Shown here piece by piece: positions 1 through 4,664 of a stretch of 20,893 nt of DNA; positions within the stretch are counted from its first letter, which is position 1; each line of letters opens with the position of its first letter. The stretch lies in the IMG/VR virus record IMGVR_UViG_3300020469_000319, positions 1 to 20,893 of that record; one strand, given 5' to 3'. A program made the position numbers and the translations under genes. The DNA comes from a virus. Below the pieces are notes generated by a model. The model ran no database searches, was not told the origin of the DNA, and saw only the letters and a list, made by a program, of their open reading frames with translations.

Positions 1-323
1 AAGAAGAACAAGAAGAATTTATTTTGTCTAGAGTCAAGGCACATCAAGAAGCAGATGCAGACTATCTTATTAGCAAGGACTTGCCTTTGTGTACTGACGA
101 GGAACGATGGAAGCAAGCTGACTCTTATAGAGTATTAAAGAAAAATAGAGTACGAGCAATTCGTGTTTTGAATACTGAAGAGGAAGTAAACAATTTTATT
201 AATGAACAAAACGATAAAGATTTATATGTAGACTTTGTTAAGGGCGAGAGTCGTAAGTGCAAAGACTACTGTAATGTCTCACAATTTTGTGAGCAATATG
301 CTATGGAGGTAGCCAATGGATAA
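1..323 (+). CDS. Phage PD-(D/E)XK / Cas4-RecB-like exonuclease, C-terminal part only
   Basis: The reading frame is open from base 3 through the left edge, so the gene is truncated and its true start lies outside the window; the TTG at 24 is only an internal codon. About 106 residues are visible. The stretch PLCTDEERW followed by a basic region and the C-terminal CKDYC...C cluster (three Cys within about 9 residues) matches the tail of phage RecB/Cas4-type nucleases, where C-terminal cysteines hold an iron-sulfur cluster. The catalytic D/E-x-K residues would lie upstream and cannot be seen. Position directly before an annealing protein fits an exonuclease-annealase pair like lambda Red alpha/beta, resecting DNA ends for single-strand annealing. 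Family assignment is from motif memory, not a search; moderately sure. Confidence 0.62.
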   Translation, partial: EEQEEFILSRVKAHQEADADYLISKDLPLCTDEERWKQADSYRVLKKNRVRAIRVLNTEEEVNNFINEQNDKDLYVDFVKGESRKCKDYCNVSQFCEQYAMEVANG

Positions 324-330
324 AAATAAA

Positions 331-343
331 ACTAGTAATATTT
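331..343 (-). promoter_or_regulatory. Exact copy of recurring 13-mer AAATATTACTAGT (minus orientation)
   Basis: Lies in the 44-base gap between the exonuclease and the annealase gene, reading ACTAGTAATATTT on the + strand. Core ACTAGT is palindromic, and the left flank AATAAA partly completes the ideal palindrome AATATT-ACTAGT-AATATT. Function unknown; a protein-binding site (operator or phage promoter) is inferred from recurrence and gap position only. Confidence 0.4.
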
Positions 344-367
344 ACTACACAAATCAGGCGGTGGATT

Positions 368-1054
368 ATGTCTGATTACAAACAAGTATGGGAGACACTC
401 TCGAAAGTTGATGTCTCAGAGTATGTGGAAGAGAAGATGAACTTGTCTTATCTTTCATGGAGTAGAGCATGGTACTTACTGTCACAGAACTTTCCTGATG
501 CTAAGTATCTGTATCACGAACCAAAGAAATTAGATGATGGCACTTGTGAAGTTGCTGTCACTATTACCATAGGCGAGAGCAGTCGTTCTGCTACCTTGCC
601 TGTTATGGACTATAAGAACAATGCAATTATTAATCCTGATGCTAGGCAAATCAATGACAACAAACAGAGATGTTTCGTTAAAGCGATTGCTATGTTTGGG
701 TTAGGCATTTCATTGTATATGGGTTTCTCGGATGACTTGCCTGATGAAGACAAGGACAAGAAGTCTGAGGAAGTAAAAAAGAAAACAGCTAAGAAAACTG
801 AGAAGAAGGTTAGCAAGATAGAACAGCTTAAGGAAGAAGCAGAGCCAGAATACAACGAGGGTTGGGCGGAAGCTTTTGTCGAGGGTATGTCTTTGATTGT
901 CACAGCCTTTGACACTACCGAAGAACTCAGAGGGAACTACAAGTCTAATGCTAAACACATAGCAGTATTGGGCGAAAAGTTTCCTGAGAGAAAGGAAGAG
1001 TTGGATAAGATGTTTACAGAAAAAGCCGAAGAACTAAATATAAAGGAGGGTTAA
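368..1054 (+). CDS. DUF1071-type single-strand annealing protein (recombinase)
   Basis: 228 aa. The N-terminal ~125 residues show the signature of the DUF1071 group of phage annealases: LSYLSWSRAWYLL near residues 26-38, a hydrophobic strand region, LPVMDYKN around residue 77, then RCFVKAIAMFGLGISLYMGFSDDLPDE around 100-126 (quoted as pattern RC-VKAIA-FGLG-Y). This group belongs to the Redbeta/RecT-like superfamily that anneals complementary ssDNA. A Lys/Glu-rich linker (about 130-160) leads to a second helical domain (W...F...M, ELRGNY, FPERKEELDKMF) seen in other phage recombination proteins. The upstream SD is weak (GGCGGTGG). The next gene starts 1 base after the stop, and its strong SD lies inside this gene's 3' end, so the two are translationally coupled. 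Fairly sure of the class, not of the mechanism. Confidence 0.75.
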   Translation: MSDYKQVWETLSKVDVSEYVEEKMNLSYLSWSRAWYLLSQNFPDAKYLYHEPKKLDDGTCEVAVTITIGESSRSATLPVMDYKNNAIINPDARQINDNKQRCFVKAIAMFGLGISLYMGFSDDLPDEDKDKKSEEVKKKTAKKTEKKVSKIEQLKEEAEPEYNEGWAEAFVEGMSLIVTAFDTTEELRGNYKSNAKHIAVLGEKFPERKEELDKMFTEKAEELNIKEG

Positions 1055-1055
1055 G

Positions 1056-1397
1056 ATGGCAGACGAAAGACCGCAAAGCGATGGTGCAATCTATCAAAAC
1101 AATTACAAGAAGACTGATAAACAGCCTGATTGGACAGGTAAGTTAGAGATACACAAAGATACTCTTAAGGAGTTGGTAGAGAAAGTAAGGGGTGGCGAAC
1201 AGGCAGAACTGAGAGTCGCTCTTTGGGATAGGACTAGTAAGAATGGCAACGATTATAAGTATGCTCGTCTTGATATTCCTATGAAGCCAAAGACAGAAAC
1301 AAGAAGTGAAGAGCCTCAGTTTAATACTGAAGAGCCAAAGGATAACAGACCGCCTTCTGTTCTGGATATGGATAACGACATAGATGTACCATTTTAG
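1056..1397 (+). CDS. Small ssDNA-binding-like protein with SSB-type acidic tail
   Basis: 113 aa, starting at ATG with a textbook SD AGGAGG (1044-1049) six bases upstream. The core has QPDWTGKLEIHKDTLKELVEKV and then alternating strand-like segments (AELRVALWDR, YKYARLDIP), compatible with a small beta-rich DNA-binding fold. The last ~30 residues are disordered, acidic and proline-containing and end DNDIDVPF, closely resembling the DDIPF tip that bacterial and phage SSBs use to recruit partners. Its place beside an annealase and nuclease supports a role in covering resected strands. No OB-fold consensus could be proven by reading, so SSB function is inference from tail and context. Confidence 0.55.
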   Translation: MADERPQSDGAIYQNNYKKTDKQPDWTGKLEIHKDTLKELVEKVRGGEQAELRVALWDRTSKNGNDYKYARLDIPMKPKTETRSEEPQFNTEEPKDNRPPSVLDMDNDIDVPF

Positions 1398-1402
1398 TTG
1401 TT

Positions 1403-1603
1403 ATGGAATTTGAGTACAACAGCAAGATAGGCTTCGAAGAAAACTTCAAGCTTTGGTACAACGAGAACTCTAGGGAAAGGAGGGCATATAGCCAAGAGCC
1501 TCATCCTTTTCCTATTGGCAAAAGAATTTTCACAGAACTTTATGGGAATAGAATTCTTGAAAAGAAAAACTTAACTAATTTTTTTGGGGGTAAAGATGAC
1601 TAA
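1403..1603 (+). CDS. Small protein of unknown function (66 aa)
   Basis: Charged, aromatic-rich soluble protein (EFEYNSKIGFEENFKLWYNE...; ends LTNFFGGKDD), no membrane segment or known motif recognised. It starts 5 bases after the previous stop without an evident SD, so expression probably depends on translational coupling. It overlaps the next gene by 8 bases in another frame. Its reality is supported by the compact tiling of genes rather than by homology. Confidence 0.55.
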   Translation: MEFEYNSKIGFEENFKLWYNENSRERRAYSQEPHPFPIGKRIFTELYGNRILEKKNLTNFFGGKDD

Positions 1604-1940
1604 GAAACATAGAAGCAATCTACCATCATACGATGGCTACCATAGGATATTCGATAGAGTATATGGAATAGTAGAAAGACGATTTGAATTTGAGGTTCAT
1701 GAGGTTTTAGAAACTGTATTCAAAGAACTAGAAAAGAAAGAAGAGCCTAGCTATTCAACAATTAAAAACATAATGGATGCACTCAAGCAAAGAACTATCA
1801 GAGAACTTCAAGACTTTGAATCTGAGATAGGAGAATTGCTTGAAGGCAGAGCATCAATGGGAGTCGAAGATAAATATCAAGCTATAAAGTCTGACAATCA
1901 GGACATATTTGTTTCTGAACAAGGAGATAAAATAAAATGA
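1596..1940 (+). CDS. Unknown helical protein (114 aa)
   Basis: The ATG at 1596 (MTKKHRSNLP) is preferred over an in-frame TTG at 1584, because the G-run at 1586-1590 then serves as a SD five bases upstream. The middle (about residues 30-90) is strongly helical and charged (VHEVLETVFKELEKKEE, IMDALKQRTIRELQDFESEIGELLEG), suggesting a helical bundle or oligomer. No enzyme motif seen. The gene ends in an ATGA overlap with the next one. Function unknown. Confidence 0.65.
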   Translation: MTKKHRSNLPSYDGYHRIFDRVYGIVERRFEFEVHEVLETVFKELEKKEEPSYSTIKNIMDALKQRTIRELQDFESEIGELLEGRASMGVEDKYQAIKSDNQDIFVSEQGDKIK

Positions 1941-2140
1941 ATAAAGAAGAAGCAAGGTATTTAATTGGTGGGGTTTTGAGCGAAAGTGTTTATAAAAATC
2001 CTAATCAAAATGCAGTTAAAGAAAAAATAAAAGAAGCAAAAGAAATTATGGAAGAAGAATATGGAATTCCTAAAGCGACTCTGCCACAAATTGTATTTCA
2101 TGTTCTGAAATATTATATAAAAGAACACAAAAGAGATTAG
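1937..2140 (+). CDS. Small unknown protein (67 aa)
   Basis: Begins at an ATGA overlap with the previous stop and has SD AAGGAG at 1921-1926. Sequence MNKEEARYLIGGVLSE... is mostly helical and lysine/glutamate rich; the C-terminal half (ATLPQIVFHVLKYYIKEHKRD) is amphipathic. It ends in a TAG stop at 2138-2140 that is followed in the same frame by an open stretch leading into the next gene (see the 2141-2242 entry). No family recognised. Confidence 0.62.
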   Translation: MNKEEARYLIGGVLSESVYKNPNQNAVKEKIKEAKEIMEEEYGIPKATLPQIVFHVLKYYIKEHKRD

Positions 2141-2242
2141 GAGAAGAAGATTAAATCATTACATAAACAATTAAAAGAACTTGAAGAAAAAGCTGGAAAG
2201 ATAGGCTTAACGAAAGACAGAATATTTAATACAGGTTGGATT
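2141..2242 (+). other. Open in-frame extension upstream of the 2243 gene (possible ATT start or TAG readthrough)
   Basis: From 2141 to the ATG at 2243 the frame is open and reads like protein (KSLHKQLKELEEKAGKIG, then LTKDRIFNTGWI), yet contains no ATG, GTG or TTG. An SD-like AGGAG (2139-2143) lies six bases before an ATT codon at 2150, whereas ATG 2243 has no clear SD. The preceding gene ends in TAG in this same frame. Either translation starts at ATT 2150, or the TAG is read through, or the extension is fortuitous. Confidence 0.45.
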
Positions 2243-2491
2243 ATGCCATATGAACCTGAGATAAGATTTGAATCTGCTACACAATATGATTACAGAATCA
2301 AAAAACTTATGGGGAAAGGCGCAGAAAAAGGAATACACCCAGAGTATTTAGAGCGTTGGGCAGAAAATAAATACAATGAAATAGATTGGGCGAAACAAAG
2401 GATGCTTTCATATAAAGAAAAATTAAATCTTTTTTACGAAATAACAGAATTAGAAAATAAATTAAAGCAAGGAGAAGAAGATGAAGGATAA
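2243..2491 (+). CDS. Unknown phage protein, 82 aa from ATG (about 114 aa if started at 2150)
   Basis: From the ATG: MPYEPEIRFESATQYDYRIK..., then HPEYLERWAENKYNEIDWAKQRMLSYKEKLNLF and an acidic end. It is helical and aromatic-rich, with no catalytic motif recognised. The first convincing start codon, ATG 2243, lacks a SD, and the in-frame sequence upstream continues the coding character, so the annotated N-terminus is probably too short. The gene ends just before a micro-ORF and a 49-base gap containing a variant of the recurrent 13-mer. Confidence 0.6.
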   Translation: MPYEPEIRFESATQYDYRIKKLMGKGAEKGIHPEYLERWAENKYNEIDWAKQRMLSYKEKLNLFYEITELENKLKQGEEDEG

Positions 2492-2522
2492 ACAAATAAA
2501 AAAAGTTAGAAACAATAACTAG
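2481..2522 (+). CDS. Possible 13-residue micro-ORF
   Basis: ATG 2481 follows GGAGAAGAAG and runs MKDKQIKKVRNNN to a TAG that lies inside the ACTAGT core of the 2518-2530 site. It overlaps the end of the previous gene. It could be a basic peptide or leader, or chance; there is no other support than the SD. Confidence 0.18.
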   Translation: MKDKQIKKVRNNN

Positions 2523-2530
2523 TAAATATT
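2518..2530 (-). promoter_or_regulatory. Variant of the recurring 13-mer (ACTAGTAAATATT on +)
   Basis: Sits in the 2492-2540 gap directly before the SD of the next gene. It keeps the ACTAGT core and an AT arm but with one extra A relative to the exact copies. Weak on its own; noted because all the gaps of more than 40 bases in the + cluster hold a CTAGT-containing element. Confidence 0.25.
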
Positions 2531-2540
2531 TGGAGGAAGC

Positions 2541-2882
2541 ATGAGCGAAGAGATTATAGAAAATTGGCAACACCTGATTAGAAAACTAGCACCGATTATT
2601 GAAGATGCTATGGTGCAAGTACACACGAAAGATGCTGAGGTTAAACAGTTGCAAGCTGTCTTAAAACTGAAAGCTTTGGATAGTGGCATTAAAACTAATA
2701 GTGGTCAGGAGACTTATGCTGAAGCTTCAGAAGAGTTGAAGGATGCTAGGATTAAAGTTGGGGTAGCTAAAGGAACTTTAGAAGCTATACGAGTGAAGCT
2801 GAAAAGTCTTGAGATTGGCTATGAAGTATGGCGAACTAGAGAAGTTTCACAGAGGAGAGAACAAGCTAGGTATGGTGCTTAG
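2541..2882 (+). CDS. Coiled-coil phage protein of unknown function (113 aa)
   Basis: ATG preceded by TTGGAGGAAGC (strong SD). Almost entirely helical, with heptad-like Leu/Ala/Lys/Glu pattern from about residue 25 to 100 and a C-terminus YEVWRTREVSQRREQAR. Small coiled-coil proteins ending in an EVWR-plus-Ser-Arg pattern are common in phage early regions and have no known function, to my recollection. Lying just before the Ref-like nuclease, it may be a DNA-metabolism accessory, but nothing in the sequence proves this. Confidence 0.65.
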   Translation: MSEEIIENWQHLIRKLAPIIEDAMVQVHTKDAEVKQLQAVLKLKALDSGIKTNSGQETYAEASEELKDARIKVGVAKGTLEAIRVKLKSLEIGYEVWRTREVSQRREQARYGA

Positions 2883-2927
2883 ATTTAGTTGGTACTTTGC
2901 TAACATCATGCCTAGTCATACATCAAT

Positions 2928-3245
2928 ATGAAAGGTAAGACACCTACGAAAGAAGAACAGAAACATATGGATAGAGTAAGGGAGTTGGGTTGTATTGTGT
3001 GCCTTAATAATGGGTATCCAAATACACCAGCAGAAATACATCACATCATAGATGGCGAAAGAAGTCATATGAAAGTCTTGCCTTTGTGTGCAATCCATCA
3101 TAGGAATGGCAGTCACAATCCACCGATAAGCAGACATCCCAACAAGAAAAGATTTGAAAAAGCGTATGGAACGGAAGCAGAATTGCTTGAGCAAGTTCAG
3201 GAAATTCTCGCTGCGACAGAAAATATTACTAGTAGGAGTTTATGA
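2928..3245 (+). CDS. Ref-like HNH nuclease (RecA-dependent nuclease family)
   Basis: 105 aa. Zinc-binding pairs C22-x-x-C25 and C54 with H57/H58, and the catalytic-type EIHH at 36-39, form a compact HNH/beta-beta-alpha-metal arrangement. The order C-x2-C, EIHHIIDG, LPLC-x2-HH, ISRHPNKKRFEKAYG, ELL matches phage P1 Ref and its many short phage relatives. P1 Ref cuts DNA at RecA-made D-loops. This protein is much shorter than P1 Ref and lacks its basic N-terminal arm, as is usual for the small relatives. No SD is evident before ATG 2928. The stop overlaps the next start (ATGA). Fold assignment strong; RecA dependence is only inferred. Confidence 0.75.
   Translation: MKGKTPTKEEQKHMDRVRELGCIVCLNNGYPNTPAEIHHIIDGERSHMKVLPLCAIHHRNGSHNPPISRHPNKKRFEKAYGTEAELLEQVQEILAATENITSRSL
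3221..3233 (+). promoter_or_regulatory. Exact copy of recurring 13-mer AAATATTACTAGT (plus orientation)
   Basis: Located in the last codons of the Ref-like gene (coding N-I-T-S) and immediately followed by AGGAG and the ATG of the next gene. It could act as a promoter/operator for the nuclease gene downstream, or reflect coding coincidence; recurrence is the only argument. Confidence 0.35.
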
Positions 3246-3586
3246 AACCACAATCTGCCAAAGCAAAAGGAAGGAATTTACAAAAATGGTTTGTAGAAAA
3301 ACTTGTAGAGTTTTTGAAACTAGACGAAGAGGATTTAGAGTCAAGACCTATGGGTAGTCAGGGCGAGGATATAATTATGGGTAAGCAATCAAGGAATGTT
3401 TTTCCCTACAGTATTGAATGTAAGAATCAAGAAGCCTTGAATGTATGGAAAGCTTATGAACAAGCTACTGAGAACTGCAAGGGATATGAGCCTTTGGTTG
3501 TCATTAAAAGAAACAGAACAAAGCCACTCGTTGTAGTGGATGCAGAACACTTTATTAAAATATTTATGGAGGTAAATGATGAGTGA
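3242..3586 (+). CDS. PD-(D/E)XK phage endonuclease, putative Holliday junction resolvase
   Basis: 114 aa, ATG with AGGAG just upstream. Active-site residues can be read: GED (D43) after RPMGSQ and the IECKN strand (E59-x-K61), with a possible helix Glu at E19. The opening SAKAKGRNLQKWFVEKLVEFL is a typical helix 1 of this fold. Small single-domain nucleases with SAKAKGR...MGSQGEDI...FP-SIECKNQE...W.A..QA are widespread in phages, where they are suggested to resolve recombination or replication branches. Context (annealase, Ref-like nuclease) supports this. Substrate specificity is not visible. The end overlaps the next gene. Confidence 0.72.
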   Translation: MKPQSAKAKGRNLQKWFVEKLVEFLKLDEEDLESRPMGSQGEDIIMGKQSRNVFPYSIECKNQEALNVWKAYEQATENCKGYEPLVVIKRNRTKPLVVVDAEHFIKIFMEVNDE

Positions 3587-3902
3587 TGTAATAAGACAGC
3601 TAGACGATTTAAAAAAACTAGCAAAAGAGGATGGTGTGGAATATAACTTTTCAGTAGATGTTGTAGAGCAGACTGTCGATTTAAGAAACTATACTATCGA
3701 AAGCACCAATCCTATTGGTTATGATGAGATGGGTGAAGTTATCGAAGCTTTGGCTCAGGTAGATATATGCACCGATGGGAGTTCTATGCGTTATACAAAT
3801 GATGAGGGCAACAAGATATTTGTTATCTTTCATGGTACAGAGTATGGCGATGATGCTCAAACAAGTCTTGAAAATCAAATAGACTTTTCAGAGAAAGTAT
3901 AA
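3579..3902 (+). CDS. Unknown acidic small protein (107 aa)
   Basis: Two tandem ATGs (3576, 3579) follow GGAGG at 3568-3572; the second gives the normal six-base spacing and is chosen. The protein is acidic and predicted mixed alpha/beta (DVIRQLDDLKKLAKEDG; YTIESTNPIGYDEMGEVIEAL; KIFVIFHG). It ends with its stop sharing one base with the next ATG. No family recognised. Confidence 0.6.
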   Translation: MSDVIRQLDDLKKLAKEDGVEYNFSVDVVEQTVDLRNYTIESTNPIGYDEMGEVIEALAQVDICTDGSSMRYTNDEGNKIFVIFHGTEYGDDAQTSLENQIDFSEKV

Positions 3903-4102
3903 TGGTTAGAAAAGTAAAGGTCATCATGCTGGAAAAGACCTACCAATGCTACCATGTAGAGGCTGAGTCTCTTGAAGAAGCTGTCGATAAACTCATGGAT
4001 GGGTTAGACAATGATGGTAAGCCAATCGAGGATAATATCGAAAGGACTTGGCGAGATATTGAAGAGACAGAATTCATGGATGAAAACTATCTAGAGATAT
4101 GA
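3902..4102 (+). CDS. Small unknown protein (66 aa)
   Basis: Starts at TAATG, coupled to the previous gene. Begins with a beta strand (KVKVIMLEKTYQCYHVEA) then ESLEEAVDKLMDGLDNDG, a pattern of small phage proteins with a strand-helix layout like 'DpnD/PcfM-type' short domains; that resemblance is loose. Ends in an ATGA overlap. Function unknown. Confidence 0.58.
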   Translation: MVRKVKVIMLEKTYQCYHVEAESLEEAVDKLMDGLDNDGKPIEDNIERTWRDIEETEFMDENYLEI

Positions 4103-4446
4103 GTCTGTTAGCTGAACAGCTTAAAGAAGAACTCGAAGAACGAAAGAAACATTGGTGGGATTGGCATAGGAAAAATCCTCAAGTGTGGGAAGCGTTTGAA
4201 GAGTACACGCTAAGAGCGATAGAGTCAGGAAGGAAACATTATTCTCAATGGGCAATCATCAATCGGATACGCTGGGATAGAGAGATAGAAACTCAAGGAG
4301 GGGACTTCAAGATTAGTAATGATTACATATCTTTCTATGCTCGGCTGTTCCATGCTAGGCATCCACAATACGAAGGGTTCTTTAGAACCAAACCATTCAA
4401 AGAAGAAAAGCTAATAGAAAAATTAGATATTGCTTTAGACTTCTAA
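4099..4446 (+). CDS. Conserved-type phage protein of unknown function (115 aa)
   Basis: Last gene of the + cluster. Tryptophan/aromatic-rich: WWDWHRKNPQVWEAFEEYTLRAIESGRKHYSQWAIINRIRW is followed by DFKISNDYISFYARLFHARHP and GFFRTKP. I recognise the pattern W..F...T..A...G..HYS...II.RIRW...FK..N....YARL....HP...GFF..R from many phages and prophages, where it remains without function. Soluble, no membrane segment. Its position at the end of the recombination cluster may hint at DNA metabolism, but this is inference. Confidence 0.68.
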   Translation: MSLLAEQLKEELEERKKHWWDWHRKNPQVWEAFEEYTLRAIESGRKHYSQWAIINRIRWDREIETQGGDFKISNDYISFYARLFHARHPQYEGFFRTKPFKEEKLIEKLDIALDF

Positions 4447-4470
4447 TCCAAAACAAATCTCACCTGCGAG

Positions 4471-4530
4471 CCAGTTTTTTCAGGTTTAGAAAAAATATTA
4501 CTAGTCACAGTTTCTGCTACAAGGGTCTCA
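4471..4530 (+). repeat. Imperfect 60-bp direct repeat, copy A, with 13-mer at 4493-4505
   Basis: Aligned ungapped to copy B (offset 91), about 42 of 60 bases agree by hand count; the central AAAATATTACTAGT block is perfect. Shared beyond it: CCAGT at the left, GTTTC and ACAAG to the right. Confidence 0.45.
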
Positions 4531-4561
4531 GTTTTGCTGATTTCTAGCTCGGCAGGACAAA

Positions 4562-4621
4562 CCAGTATTTACATTGATATACAAAATATTACTAGTATAT
4601 GTTTCACGCACAAGTGTTTCA
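4562..4621 (+). repeat. Imperfect 60-bp direct repeat, copy B, with 13-mer at 4584-4596
   Basis: Partner of copy A. The exact shared core lies in the same orientation on both copies. Possible iterons, protein-binding sites, or remnants of duplication; function unknown. Confidence 0.45.
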
Positions 4622-4664
4622 CAGAAAAAGTTTGTTGGGGTCGTAGGCTGGCTGATGTCGAAGG

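Larger units (their letters stand above)
4447..4664 (+). other. Convergent intergenic region with repeats
   Basis: 218 bases between converging gene clusters. No credible ORF or tRNA. It contains two diverged direct repeats (listed separately), a GTTTCAC direct repeat at 4601-4607 and 4616-4622, and a weak CTC/GAG mini-hairpin before a T6 run at 4475-4480 that is too short to call a terminator. A terminator would be expected here but I cannot identify one with confidence. Confidence 0.5.

Noticed and set aside
2908-2931. Seven-codon ORF directly before the Ref-like gene (ATGA overlap)
   Set aside because: Too short and without SD; probably chance.
4459-4480. Terminator-like CTC/GAG hairpin followed by T6
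   Set aside because: Only a 3-bp stem; too weak to count as an intrinsic terminator.
4574-4601. Possible sigma-70 promoter TTGATA-16-TATATG overlapping the 13-mer of repeat B
   Set aside because: The -10 is poor, it would drive antisense into the end of the giant gene, and repeat A lacks an equivalent.
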